A stretch of 64,000 nt of DNA from Lumbricus rubellus (GCA_945859605.1 OX243827.1:6424619-6488618), one strand, 5' to 3'. Counted from the stretch's first letter, positions 1-11,236 are shown. Translations and numbers: made by a program. The notes: generated from the sequence alone by a model not told the origin.

Positions 1-1210
1 GTAATTGACTGGTAGAATTAATTTGAATTAATCAAACGTCTTTTGCCTGCATTATCATCTATTAGAAACTAATAAGCCTATAGCAACGACGCATTATAGA
101 CCTATTATAGTAAATAGGTAAGCAAGAAAGTATGCTTAGTATGGCCGTTATACCCCACTGGCAAAGCACAATGGGACTTCGACAAATAATGCATTAGGTC
201 TATAGCACATAGAAGTAATAGCATAAAAAGTGTAGTGAAAAATAGGCCTAATGCAAACAATGCTAATAAGTGCAAAGCATTCTGCAGGTAATGAAACCTT
301 TTCTTCTGAGAAGGTCAGAACGTGGAATTTCAAGGTTGTGTGAACGTGCGCACAAAAAGTAAGTTTATTGCGATTCATGAATTGGAGAGAGTAAAATTAA
401 TCATAAAAGACATCGTGCCCTGAGTTAGCGACAACAACGGAAAATGATCGGCTTTGACGCACAACTCTTCGAAAGTAGGCATTATACACGATGAGTACCA
501 TATGCGCCTCTGAGTAGTTTCTTGAAGGGGCGCTATATAAATGCTCTGAATGAATGAATGAATGAATGAATGAATGAATATGACACATAAGACCATGCCG
601 TTCTCAAGTGAATTAGCCAGATGGTGTGTATGCTGAAACAGAGATAGACTTAGGCTACTGAGTTACCGTAACAGGGTATGATGAATAAACCCGTTGAAAC
701 TGTTAGCATGAAGTCGGGACCAACGCGACACAAGAGCAAAAGTAAAAGATACGTGGAAGAGATTCAAAGTTTAGGATCTTATCACTTAAAGTATACGCTC
801 TCAATAATTTTTCATCAGGTAAAAACAATCAGGAGAAAGAGTTAAGTGGTTAAAGAAGGACGGGGGATACTTTGTTGAATACTGTGTTGACACTAGTTGA
901 TTAGGCCTACTATCTTTGGTTATGTAGTCCATACATGTATATAAAAGCCATGCGCGATGAATTGAAGGAAGTTCATAAAGGACGTGAATGCATTTTGTGT
1001 TAGTACACGGTTTACGAACTCGCATGATGATGGTAATGATGGTTCTCTGCCTGAAGGCAGGTTCATTGGCTGTACGCCCCTTGGGAGAACTCGCATGATC
1101 ACATCTTTATGCATTAATTGTTAGTAAGTAGGTGAGTAAATATTTTCTTTATTCATTATTGCTCTACTTGCAAACGCACAATGGGACGTAGAAAATCATT
1201 TTAATGGTAA
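1..1210. other. AT-rich non-coding stretch without a recognised gene
   Basis: I see no exon of the neighbouring gene family and no convincing coding frame here. The short open frames are unrelated to any family I know. The only structured part is a retroposon-like tail near 505-580, listed separately. Confidence 0.5.
505..580 (+). repeat. Retroposon 3' tail with (GAAT)n
   Basis: A CTCTGAGTAG ... GGCGCTATATAAAT segment runs into a GAAT tetranucleotide tract. The same module occurs inverted at 3583-3662 (CATT tract, then ATTTATATAGCGCC and CTACTCAGAGG). Two dispersed copies ending in the same simple repeat suggest the 3' end of a SINE or LINE family. I cannot name the family, and the 5' limit is not visible. 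Confidence 0.5.
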
Positions 1211-2014
1211 CTGGGCAATTACCCCGACAATTACCCTGTGCCAGTCAACCCCCCAATTTTGTTTACCTCCCCTGGACAATTACCCCCATGCTGGAAGAAT
1301 GACCAGACATCAACCAAGTGTTAGACATGTATGGTATACTAATTACATAATTACGATAATAATGCATATAATATATATCTTATATTACAAAATATAGGCC
1401 TACTGTAACCGGTTGCGGTCGGTCAACCGATATTGTTTCAATAAAGATAATATTAGTATATTATTATATATTAATTCATTAGACGTTCAATATTATTAGA
1501 GAACCATGCAATGTCGCAATGTGGAATGAGATGCGTTAAAGAAAATGCTCATTATAATATATATTATTTGTGCTGAGTTTATCCAAGTTAGGCTCAAGAA
1601 TGGTTGTTAACTACTCCACAAAGATAGCTATAGTCAATAACACTGCGCTCATGGTTGCGGACGATGGTCAGAATCCTTGCGCTGGTGTCAGAATAGACCT
1701 ACTTTTCCTTCGAGGTTGTGATGGATGACCACTGACCAGCCAGAGATTGGCTGCAGTGAGCTTGTTGCAACGCTTGTTCACGTTGAATAAATCAATGTCG
1801 AATAATTAATGTCCAAGAATGTACTTCATCAGTACATGACTTTTTCTAATAATTGTATAATAATTAGTTTTTAATAATTAGTCTTTGATGTGTGACAAAT
1901 CTCTAATGTTTAACACTTAGTTTTTGTTTAGTCATTCTTTCAGCATAGGGGTCATTGTCCGAGGGGAGGTAATAATATTGTCCAGGGGTATTTGTCCGGG
2001 GGTAATTGTCCTAG
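1211..2014. mobile_element. Fold-back (long terminal inverted repeat) DNA element
   Basis: The left end (about 1211-1310) and the reverse complement of the right end (about 1925-2014) match over roughly 90 bp. Both are built of sub-repeats like GGACAATTACCCC and contain a shared TACCTCCCCT block. The 600-bp core is AT-rich and has no transposase frame, so this is probably a non-autonomous fold-back or MITE-like element. The flanks AATGGTAA and AACCGTTA are only a loose match, so the target-site duplication is uncertain. Confidence 0.6.
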
Positions 2015-2706
2015 AACCGTTATAATACATCGAAATAATAGGTAATAAAAGACACACATTAAATCATAAGTTGAATCGAATTATTAAAATATTAGTGTCA
2101 GACATGTCATTTATACAGCATTCTGGTGACAGGCTAATTCTTTTTCCAATCAGATGAACCACAGCGTGGTAGGTTATCTCTACATTATTTGAGCGAGGTG
2201 TAAGGATTATCCAGCTACTCGTTCTGACGGGTATGACTGCGGTCACTGAGGATAGAAGCTAACAGGGGTTCATCTTCCTTAGAACACAACATGCCAAAAG
2301 TAGGAAAATTAGCTGGCAAATCCCCGGCGTATCAGCTTCCTAATAATAGCTTACCCTCGTTTGCAAAATCCTACCATGCTGGTGAAGACTGTAACATTCG
2401 CGCGACTGTGGGGGAATGTACAATATCATGAAGGCGGCTTTACAGAAAGTGTGACACCAAGAACCTTGACTAGATCAATCCGTTTGATCCTTGTTACGAA
2501 GGGGAGGGAAGTCAGAAATTTTGGAACGGGGGTGCCTAAAGATGGCCTCACATGACTTGCTATATATGATTGAGGCGCAAGTTACAATTTCTATCCCATT
2601 CTGCAATGTGGTCATATTCAACATCAGTAGTGTCAATTATTATTTTGATGCAGAGTTTGCAGACTCTCATCTGGGAATTCCCAAACCTTTAACTGGTTTC
2701 AATATA
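2015..2706. other. Non-coding spacer, nothing recognised
   Basis: No family exon, RNA gene or mobile-element terminus is recognisable. Two short plus-strand open frames around 2361-2721 have no motif I recognise. Confidence 0.4.
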
Positions 2707-2924
2707 CACTGTGCCCCATAAAAAAACACACCAAACAACTTTTCAAAAATCTTCTATAAAACTAAGCCAATTGTAATAAAAGTTTGTACGTTGTTTCTCA
2801 AATAATTTTGCCACAAAATATTTTACATTTTACTTACTCACAGAGGTGGTTGCTGTTGGAGGCAGTGACGCAGACTAGGCGTGTTTGGAAACATTTAAAC
2901 AGAGATTAGTAACTTATAGTTAAA

Positions 2925-3236
2925 ATGGTTTTCAGCAGCGAAGATAATTCTTTTATTAAGAATTTAGTATTGTTGAAGGGTTACAGTAGTCGTCGGTTGA
3001 TAAAAGAGTTCCCGCAGAAGGGTTGGAATAAAAATGGCCTCGATGTACTGCTGCGAAAAATTCGACGCGTCTACCAGACAGCAATACGGGACATCAACGA
3101 GTTGAAGGAGCGCCTCATCGTTGTGTGGGCACAGTTGAAGCAGAGTGTCATTGACAAAGCTATTGAACAGTGGCGGCCAAGGCTGAGAGCCTGCGTTCAA
3201 GCGAAGGGATATCACTTCGAACATCTTCTTAAATGA
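2925..3236 (+). pseudogene. Internally deleted mariner-like transposase, 103 codons
   Basis: The N-terminal half resembles a transposase helix-turn-helix (a stretch like GYSSRRLIKEFPQKGW followed by a basic LLRKIRR segment). The C-terminal end (IEQWRPRLRACVQAKGYHFEHLL) resembles the tail of mariner-type transposases. The catalytic DDE/D region between them is missing: 103 codons compared with roughly 340 for an intact enzyme. It appears to be a deletion derivative that kept both ends and an open frame. It could not be an active transposase, but it might still encode a DNA-binding peptide. Confidence 0.7.
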
Positions 3237-3271
3237 AACATTACTTTTTCTTATTTAAGATTAGACTTACA

Positions 3272-4178
3272 GTGGTGTGCAAAAGTCTGGAACCACCTAG
3301 AAATATCGCATATTTTCGACTTTCCAGTCTCTTACTCGCATATTTTCATATGCCCAATAAAAACTTTTGTTTGTAGCATCATGGGGGATACATTTGGCTA
3401 TTAGAATCAACTTTTTATTCTAGGTTGAACAAAATTTTACCAGTTTGTACGTGGAAGTTGCCATGGTAATGGGTTTTTGTGTGTAAATCTCGTAATTTGC
3501 ACTTCCATGGCCATTGGTGTAAAAATATATTAGTATGGTTAAAACACGTCATGTGTGATCTGATTTCGTTCACAATCATTCTGATTCATTCATTCATTCA
3601 TTCATTCATTCATTTCGAAAATTTATATAGCGCCATTCAAAAAGGCTACTCAGAGGTGCTCCCAGCCCAGCCACGGCTAAAAAGATAGGTCTTGAGCAAT
3701 TGGTAGCAAGCAGGCAAATTATTCCGATGTAGTAACCGTAGTAGGCTACTATAATCATTTAGTTGGCATTGAAAAGACAGTTTTGTGGACAGTTGTGCCT
3801 CAGGATTTGGTGAACCACCCCTTATTCTTACACCATCTTAACGAGATGGTCAATGGTCATGGGTAACGACACTGTACCAGATGGCGATGAACGAGTCTCA
3901 CAGCTTGCAATTACTGGTATGGTGTCTCTTTGATATCTTTAAGGCTATTTTTGTGCCAGAAAGTCTCAATCGGATTCCTATCCAGTGACTGGACAGACCA
4001 GTCCAGAGTCCTGATGTTGTTCAGGCACCCAGTTGGTGATAGGTATGGCGCTGGACCAGTTGAATCCGACTGAGAATATCAGCCTTAGGGATATCTGAGA
4101 GGTATCCCATCAGTAATTGCGAACTGAATGACTCGCTCACCGTGCTAGTGGTCAGAATAGTCTAACGTCAGTGATAGT
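3272..4178 (-). mobile_element. Tc1-like insertion nested in the mariner-like element
   Basis: A 45-50 bp sequence (TTCTTAAATGAAACATTACT...) occurs at about 3226-3271 and again at about 4179-4227 in direct orientation and brackets this segment. The left edge starts GTGGTGTGCAAAAGTCTGG, a typical Tc1-type terminus. Around 3956-4010 the minus strand encodes a decayed L-D-W-S-V-Q-S-L-D-x-N-P-I-E-T-F-W block, which corresponds to the SPDLNPIE...W block of Tc1 transposases. I found no clean inverted right end, so the insertion may be truncated, or the bracketing repeat may reflect a tandem duplication. Confidence 0.55.
3583..3662 (-). repeat. Retroposon 3' tail, inverted copy of the 505-580 module
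   Basis: A (CATT)n tract followed by ATTTATATAGCGCC and CTACTCAGAGG is the reverse complement of the module at 505-580. It lies inside the Tc1-like segment and so adds a further nesting level. Confidence 0.5.
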
Positions 4179-4691
4179 TCTTCTTAAATGAAACATTACT
4201 TTTTCTTATTTAAGATAAGACTTACATGTACATGCGTTTCACGACAAAGTTTTTTGGTGTGTTTTTTTACGGGGCACAGTGTATATATATATATATATTT
4301 AAAAGTCTGTTGCCTGCATATAGCAGTTTAATCCTGAAATTAAGGAAAGAAAGTTGATCGGCCCAACGCCAGACCCTTGAATGATGCTTGCATTAATGCA
4401 CTTGAAAGAGGAGGTTATGTCACAGACACAGAACTTAGTGCAATGCACTCAGTTTTGCAACAACGCAAGGCCCCAGTTGTAAGCTTACACAAAGTCTGGA
4501 ATTGGCATGGAGGCTAACAGTGTACAGCCATGCTATTGTAACGGACTAGGGCTGGGCAAAAGTTCACCAGGATCCGAGAACCAGCCGTAGTCGTCCGGGT
4601 ATCGTAGAATTGTCCGCTGGATAAGGCCTTGGCGGTAGACCAAGGACTAGCCGACTAGGCTTGAGCGTACTAGTTCAGAAGCAACCGTGGT

Positions 4692-5190
4692 CCCTGCAGA
4701 ACCAGCCGAGGATCGTAGTCGAAGTCGAAGGCAGGACAGACCGTCAGTTCTGTCCCTGCAGCACCAACCGTAGATCGTAGTCGAAGTCGAAGGCAGGACG
4801 GACCGTCAGTTCCGTCCCTGCAGCACCAACCGTGGATCGTGGTCGAAGTCGAAGGCAGGACGGACCGTCAGTTCCGTCCCTGCAGCACCAACCGCAGATC
4901 GTAGTCGAAGTCGAAGGCAGGACAGACCGTCAGTTCTGTCCCTGCAGCACCAACCGTGGATCGTAGTCGAAGTCGAAGGCAGGACAGACCGTCAGTTCTG
5001 TCCCTGCAGCACCAACCGCAGATCGTAGTCGAAGTCGAAGGCAGGACGGACCGTCAGTTCCGTCCCTGCAGCGCCAACCGTGGATCGTAGTCGAAGTCGA
5101 AGGCAGGACAGACCGTCAGTTCCGTCCCTGCAGCGCCAACCGTGGATCGTAGTCGAAGTCGAAGGCAGGACAGACCGTCAGTTCTGTCTC
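4692..5190 (+). repeat. 62-bp tandem repeat, 8 copies, with a covarying inverted repeat
   Basis: Eight head-to-tail units of 62 bp (TCCCTGCAG, CACCAACCG, GATCGTAGTCGAAGTCGAAG modules). Each unit carries an inverted repeat GGACRGA-N8-TCYGTCC beginning at 4734 and recurring every 62 bp to 5168. Copies with A in the left arm have T in the right arm, and copies with G have C; only the copy at 5106 breaks the pairing. Open frames over the array are a by-product of repeated sequence without stops. Confidence 0.9.
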
Positions 5191-5396
5191 GAAATACCTC
5201 GGCTTACTCGTTTTCCTCTACCTCTATCTCGAAATATCTCGGCTTCCTCGTTTTCCTCTATATCTATCTCCCTGCGCGTTGCGTCTCACACACACAGCAA
5301 CAGCAACAACCCAAGAGCCTCAAGCACCCACTAATAATCGCTCTCAAGCACACCACGACCCGAGCAGCGACCCTTCTTATATCCTCCAGCGTAGGC

Positions 5397-5768
5397 TAAG
5401 GTCGTTAAGCCACGCCTCCTGGGGTCGGGGTCGTAGGCTAAGGTCGTTAGGCCACGCCTCCCGGGGTCGGGGTCGTAGGCTAAGGTCGTCAGGCCACGCC
5501 TCCTGGGGTCGGGGTCGTTAGGCCACGCCTCCGAGGTCGGGGTCGTTAGGCCACGCCTCCTGGGGTCGCTAGGCTAAGGTCGTTAGGCCACGCCTCCTGG
5601 GGTCGGGGTCGTAGGCTAAGGTCGTTAGGCCACGCCTCCGAGGTCGGGGTCGTTAGGCCACGCCTCCTGGGGTCGGGGTCGTTAAGCCACGCCTCCGAGG
5701 TCGGGGTCGTTAAGCCACGCCTCCGAGGTCGGGGTCGTTAGGCCACGCCTCCTGGGGTCGCTAGGCTA
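5397..5768 (+). repeat. GC-rich satellite (GGGGTCGTTAGGCCACGCCTCC units)
   Basis: Units of roughly 22-38 bp share GTCGTTAGGCCACGCCTCC and GGGGTCG, with an optional GTAGGCTAAG insert, and repeat about a dozen times. The array directly follows the 62-bp satellite after a short unique segment. No coding meaning is apparent. Confidence 0.85.
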
Positions 5769-5770
5769 AG

Positions 5771-6355
5771 AATAGCCTCCCCAAACTTCAACACCCCCCC
5801 TGACCAAATTTTCGAGGTCCCCTCGAAGTAAGCAGGGGCCCCGCCCTAAGGGAGGAAATAAGAAATAAACGGACAGTGTTGGCCCGTGGAAAAAAAAATT
5901 TTAGGCTGGGGGATAACATAGGCCTACGGCATTAATCAATGCAACCTAAAATTTTATCGCTGCTACGGTCTGGCAGAATCACAGCGCTAAAGAGCCTATA
6001 CAACATTTATCTAGCGCCTTGTAAAACTAGCTAGTAAAAATCGCACAACATTAAGCGTAGTAAGCGCTTAAATCGGGCAAGCGATACAGTACTGCATTTA
6101 CATAGCGCCCGTAGCGCCATGTAAACAACGCTAACAGTCAACTACTTAATTAAACAGACATCCGCCGCAAAACGTTACAGAACCAGTGCGGCATTAAAAC
6201 TGAACAGTAAACACCACGATGATTACAATAATTGCAGTCACACTAATAAATCAGACAAGCGACATAAAACTGATTTATCAAAATAGAATTTAAAAGCCAT
6301 CATTCGGCTATTCGAATTCGCGCAATTAAGCGCGGCGGCTCAAAGTTCGCCACTT
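5771..6355. other. Non-coding segment, nothing recognised
   Basis: This segment contains a poly-C run, a poly-A run and AT-rich sequence. I see no exon, RNA gene or element terminus. Confidence 0.4.
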
Positions 6356-6510
6356 TGGGTACGGAGTGCCTGTCTGGGCACAACCCCCTGTTTTTTTTTC
6401 CTTCGGGTACGAAGTGCCGTTCGTGCACAACCCCCGGCTCCTTTTTTTTTTTTTTTTTTTTTTGGGTGCGGAGTGCCTGTCTGGGCACAACCCCCTCTGT
6501 TTTTTTTCTC
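6356..6510 (+). repeat. Three diverged units of a hairpin plus poly-T repeat
   Basis: Units near 6356, 6405 and 6463 each read GGGT[AG]CG[AG]AGTGCC...GCACAACCCCC and end in a poly-T run. GTGCCTGTCTGGGCAC within the unit can fold back on itself. Poly-T variation gives the unequal spacing. Confidence 0.7.
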
Positions 6511-6526
6511 TCAACAACTTTAAACA

Positions 6527-6877
6527 ATGACATTAATAAAATTAACACTAAAAGTCTTAACTAAGGGCCACGGGGTTTCAGACCCGTTCACAAGTCATTG
6601 GACCAAACATACATCTCAATATGGGGTAGCCTTAAAAGTGTCCATTACCGCAAATCAAACATCAGATCTACTTTTACACAGAATGCTAGCAAAACTAACA
6701 TACAACGCTTCATCGTCTACCGATAAAGGAAGAAATGTTTCTTATTCACAGCACAAAAATGATTCCCCTCACGATAAAATAATTGCTTCTTTTTCAATAG
6801 GAATTTTCAAAGAGAATCTCCTTTTTGGCGATAAAAAGAAAACTGCTTTTAACCCAAAATTTATTCCTGTTACATAG
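6527..6877 (+). CDS. Unidentified open frame next to transposon debris
   Basis: A 116-codon open frame with AT-rich codon use, quite unlike the GC-rich gypsy sequence that begins just after its stop. I do not recognise the protein; there is no signal peptide, membrane segment or known motif. It may be a fragment of the same large DNA element as the integrase tail at 10141-10547, whose base composition it shares, now separated by the gypsy insertion. It may also be chance. Confidence 0.25.
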   Translation: MTLIKLTLKVLTKGHGVSDPFTSHWTKHTSQYGVALKVSITANQTSDLLLHRMLAKLTYNASSSTDKGRNVSYSQHKNDSPHDKIIASFSIGIFKENLLFGDKKKTAFNPKFIPVT

Positions 6878-7295
6878 GCACGGAATGTCCGCAGCGACAA
6901 AGGTCGCTGTCGTCGTGCACTAAGAAAAACGCTTCCATCAAAACGATACGCTCAGAATTTCTGCATCCGCATCCGTAGATGAGCGCGCGGAACCCGCAGA
7001 CGAAGACTTGCGCGCCGTAGACCTTGCGCACAGGCGAAGACAAGATAACGCCGGCGAAGATGCGCGCGCAGGCATGGAACCTGCACGCCGAAGAGGATTC
7101 TTGCCGTACACACATAGACATGTGCGCCGATGTGGAACTCTGCGCCGTCGAGGAAGCTTGAGCGCCGACGTAGACAAGCGCGCTGTCGAAGAGGCGAGCG
7201 CCAACGAGACCAACTCGTTAGCCGTCGAAGAGCGAGCGCCGTCACAGAGGCAAGCGCCAACGAGACAAACTCGTGCGCCGCCGCTGCCTCGCCGC

Positions 7296-10100
7296 CTACT
7301 GGAAACCAGCGGGCCGGCGAACGGTCCGACGAGGACGGTTTAAACTCGCCGCTGGTCCGTCGTAGTCTCCATCGCACGAATCGCTTTCCGACGTTTCTTC
7401 CTCGTGCGTTCCGTCTCTCGGTGCGGAAGTCCTGATCATTGGCCGATCGGTCGTCGCGCCGTCGTTAACGGTGCCCTGTTGATTCTCCGAAGATTCTGCC
7501 TTGGTAGGCTTCTCTTTCCAGCGGTGTCGCGGCCGACGGCTCGAAGAAGCTGTGGCATCGCTCGCTGCTTCAGCGGGAGGTCTTTTATTCACCCCTGCTG
7601 CCTCCTCGAATCCTCCCGACAGTTCAACCACATAGACCAGATAGGCGAGCATCTCTCGATTCACTCCGTCAGAATCCGGTCGGAATCCTCCGGGGTCAAA
7701 GGTCACAAGTCCACAGTTCAACAACCAAACACAGATAGCGAAACCGATACTGTCGACATGAACAGGACTAATCGTTCCCTGGAGACATCCACAACACGAT
7801 TCAATTGTGCCAAGACACACTGCGCAGAAGAGGACCCAAAGACAAGCAACAATTCCGGAAAAAGGATTGGAATCCTTCCGTGCCCGAATCATCAAATTGC
7901 GGTAATCGGAACAAAAGCGCGAGACCCAACTTTCCTTCTCGGCAAGCTCAACATCCGTAAAGCATTCACGAACAGCCGGCTCCACAACTTCAGTTGCCAA
8001 CAGTTGTGCGTCAATAGCAGCCTGATACGGAAGCGGTTGCCTACGCAAGGATTGTCTCACGGGACGAGAGTCCCCCGTATCGATTCTATGCTGAGAGATC
8101 ATAGTCCTTCCCAAGTCATGGTCAGTGGTCGAGAAAATGCTTTCAGGTTCGACCAATAACTCCTTCAGCCGTTCCTTCACATCCGCCGGGACATCCTCAG
8201 AAATGTCGTTCATGAGCGTCCCGACCAGAGAATTGTCGTCAGTGGCACCCGTCTGTCTCCCATTGCCTTCCCTTACTTCGACCTCTACGGGGTGCAAATC
8301 GCCTAACATTTGATCGGTCGCTAACAGGGCAGGTTGTTCATTTAAATTCACCACACGAATGCAAGCAACATCAGCATCATCATCCAACACAACTCGGGCT
8401 ACATGCACACCGGGCTGGATCTCCTTGGATTCAGTCATCCATGCCTGTGCGGAGGTTGTGAAATTACGATACTGAGTTTTGCAAGGGATATCGCACTGCG
8501 AGCGAGGAAGGACAGTTGTCTCTTCGGCAACCATAACCCTGCGACACCAAAGTGAGCCATTGCCCTTAACCAAAGGAATGCGGCGTCGACCAATAAAAAG
8601 TGCGCCTTGCCCAAAACCCAAACGACAACGATGCTGCCTCAACCAATCCATGCCAAGCATTGGTTCACCAATCTGGTCAGAAACAAGAAAACTAGTGCCA
8701 ATGGAAAATCCTCTAGAAATCACAATCGGGGTATCAAGCTGACCCAAAACTCTAATCTGCGTCCCATTAGCAGCCAAAAGAATGCGAGCGCTAGGCTGGA
8801 GCGTCAAACCATCAACATCAGCAGAGGGAACTAGGCTTACCTCCGACCCAGTGTCCACTAGGCAATTTCTTTGTTGTCCGTTGATCGTTCCACGGATGTA
8901 GATCGCGTTGTTCGTCACACCCGAAGCTCTGACTCTCGTCGTGTGGTTCGTGACGGTTGTTTCGTTCCGTTCCGACATCGGCGGGTCCGATGTGCGTGTG
9001 TCGTCACGGCGGTTGGAGAACTGCTGGCGCTGGCGACATCGGCGAGCCACGTGGCCCACCTGTCCACAGTTGAAGCAGGTTATCCCGCGTCCGGGACCAC
9101 CTGAAGCGTTTCCTCGAGGCGGAGACGGAGGAGTAGGAACGGTAGATGGAACCGTCCGTTCGGCGTCGAAACTCGTCCGATACGAGCTTCGGAGTTCGTC
9201 CAGTTGTCGGCAGATCTTTCCTTCCATATCTTGTTGCCACTTACGTTGCGAAGCGAAGAAGCCGTCCAGTTGCGACTGAAGCCGACTGCCAGCGTCGCCC
9301 TCTTGCGTTCCTCTCACCCGGTTGGCTGGCCGTTGGCGGTCCTCCAAGTCTGACGTCTGTCGATACGCGGACAGGCGTAGAGCTGTTCGATACGCCTCGT
9401 CGATGGTCTTTGGTTCCCGTTCTCTCACCTTGAGGGACAGCTCACGGTCGCGGATTGCTTCCAGGAAGGCGTCTTTCGCGAGAATTTCCGTCGTTTCGTT
9501 GGACGGAACAGGGTAGGCGAGGACGACGAGTCTCCGGATATCGTGCAGCAAGTCACCGAGAGTTTCGTCCGTCCGCTGTCGGCGATAGTAGAGTTGAGCT
9601 CGAAAGGTCTTGGCCTGACCCTCCGATCCATACCGCTGGCGTAGCCTCTCGACGAGCTGTTCATACGTGACTTCAGTGCTGGCTCCGAAGTCCCACAGCA
9701 GCTGCGTTGCTGCCTTATCCAAGGAGCAACGGAGGAAGTCGACTTTATCGGCTGCAGTCCATCGGTTGTGCCTTGCGCACACGTCGAATTGGGCCAGGAA
9801 CGACTCGAGGGATCCAGTTCCATCGAATCTTCCGGGCTTCATAGGATTCTTCTTTCCACCGACCATGCGCCCGACGTTCTCCATGACCTTCGATTCCAGT
9901 CTACCGACGTCCATTTCCGGGACCAGGAAGCTCTTGCGATCCTTCTTCGGGACGTCTTCGAAGTCGATTTTCTCCAGGAATTGGCTGGACTCGACGTCGT
10001 AATCGACCAAGAGGTCCCTCCTTCGTCTGACGGCGGTTGGGGGAGTCATCGGAAAGCCCGCGGCATTTCCGTCCATGTCGTCGGTCAGGGGATTCCACAT
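7296..10100 (-). pseudogene. Ty3/gypsy gag-pol with the polymerase core and integrase deleted
   Basis: A single 934-codon open frame read from 10100 down to 7296. In order: a gag capsid-type region (about residues 85-250), a CCHC zinc knuckle C-F-N-C-GQVGHVARRC (about 343-357), an aspartic protease active site LVDTGSE (about 417), then the start of reverse transcriptase (SRPVRQSLRR...). RT similarity stops soon after a degraded C-S-D-Y-R-N-L motif. There is no Y/F-x-DD box, RNase H or integrase HHCC/DDE region. The last 90 residues are Ser/Arg/Pro-rich and end RRTVRRPAGFQ, like the extreme C-terminus of gypsy pol. I infer a large internal in-frame deletion that left an open gag-protease. No flanking LTR pair was found. 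Confidence 0.85.
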
Positions 10101-10140
10101 CGTTGCCGTTCTGTCGAAGTTTCACCAGTTCGTAAAAGTT

Positions 10141-10547
10141 CAGCGAATTTTTCCACTTACCCCACAAACGAATGGGTTGTGTGGATGAATCTATATGGGG
10201 ACGCTGTACCTGAAACTGTTAAACCTAAATTTTCAGTAGGAGATAAAGTAAGAATTTCTAAGAAGAAAAAGACATTTGAGAAAGGCTACACAAATCGTTG
10301 GACACAGGAAGTTTTTACTATAACACACATTCAGTACACAGACCCTATAACCTATAAAATCTCTGACTATCATGGAGAAGAAATAAAAGGGACATTTTAT
10401 GAAGCTGAGTTACAATCGACAACGCAAGATACATTTAAAATAGAAAAGATTATAAGGAAAAGAGGAAATCGGTCTTTGGTGAAATGGTTAGGCTATGATG
10501 ATTCATTCAATTCATGGATTGATAATAAAAACTTGATGTCATTGTGA
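10141..10547 (+). pseudogene. Polinton/Maverick integrase C-terminal (chromodomain) fragment
   Basis: The plus-strand frame shows a short VWMNLYGD segment, then KFSVGDKVRISKKKKTFEKG, a W-T-x-E-V-F-T-I block, EEIKGTFYEAELQ and finally a chromodomain-like V-K-W-L-G-Y-D...S-W-I ending at 10547. This order is typical of the C-terminus of Polinton/Maverick retroviral-type integrases. The catalytic core is absent upstream, where GC-rich gypsy sequence abuts it. The base composition change near 10140 marks the junction. It could instead be the tail of another chromodomain integrase. Confidence 0.7.
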
Positions 10548-10789
10548 ATTTACTACTACTATTAGCAAATTGTTTCTACTACAGCCCTTGTGCAATCATT
10601 ACTTCTCTATGAATAAGAACACGCTTTAATAACAAGTTCTACTGTTCATTCGCAGCTTGGTATCATCGATTATGTCGAAAGTAGGTCATGAAGCACGCTG
10701 ACTAAAAAAAAAGGTCGTTAACTTTCTTGGGCGGTCAAAATCGAAAAACAAAATTCTTGACTTTTTGGGACGGATTACAAAAAAAAAAA
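10548..10789. other. Non-coding segment downstream of the integrase tail
   Basis: AT-rich sequence leading into a GGTCGTTAACTTTCTTGGG...CTTGACTTTTTGGGACGG pair of related motifs. No gene is seen. Confidence 0.4.
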
Positions 10790-10811
10790 GTTAAAAAAAG
10801 TTTTTAAAAAA

Positions 10812-10842
<31 letters not shown>

Positions 10843-11146
10843 CCTAGAAAAAAAGTTTTAAAAAAAACCTAGAAAAAAAGTTAGAAAAAAACCTAGGAAA
10901 AAAGTTAGAAAAAAAACCTAGAAAAAAACCTAGAAAAAAAAGTTATAAAAAAAAACCTAGGAAAAAAAAGTTAGAAAAAAAAGTTAGAAAAAAGCTAGAA
11001 AAAAAGTTAGAAAAAAAATTAGAAAAAAAGTTATAAAAAAAGTTAGAAAAAAAAGTTAGAAAAAAAGTTAGAAAAAAAAGTTAGAAAAAAAAGTTAGAAA
11101 AAAAAGTTAGAAAAAAGTTAGAAAAAAAAATTAGAAAAAAAAGTTT
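10790..11146 (+). repeat. A-rich array of GTTAGAAAAAA / CCTAGAAAAAA units
   Basis: Units of 10-13 bp alternate GTTAGAAAAAAA and CCTAGAAAAAAA, with variable A-run lengths, over about 350 bp. Slippage in the A runs explains the irregular period. Confidence 0.9.
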
Positions 11147-11236
11147 ATTTGCGTCTTCTTGTCCTGTAAAGTTGTCTATCTGTGCTGCACACGATGCGCT
11201 TGAGCGCGCGGCAATCGCCTACACCAGCCGCTGCAT

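Larger units (their letters stand above)
2707..4281 (+). mobile_element. Mariner-like DNA transposon, decayed, about 1.6 kb
   Basis: The two ends form a near-perfect inverted repeat of about 35 bp: CACTGTGCCCCATAAAAAAA on the left, and the reverse complement of the right end starts CACTGTGCCCCGTAAAAAAA. A TA dinucleotide flanks both ends (2705-2706 and 4282-4283), the target duplication of IS630/Tc1/mariner elements. Inside are a short transposase remnant (2925-3236) and a secondary Tc1-like insertion (about 3272-4178). The mobile-element reading is secure; the exact family is not. Confidence 0.85.

Noticed and set aside
4692..5770. CRISPR-like appearance of regularly spaced repeats
   Set aside because: The sequence between conserved modules is itself repeated, the DNA is eukaryotic and there are no cas genes; these are satellites.
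7404..10002. Many plus-strand frames up to 251 codons opposite the gypsy gag-protease
   Set aside because: Shadows of a GC-rich coding frame; no motif in any of them, while the minus strand carries the zinc knuckle and protease site.
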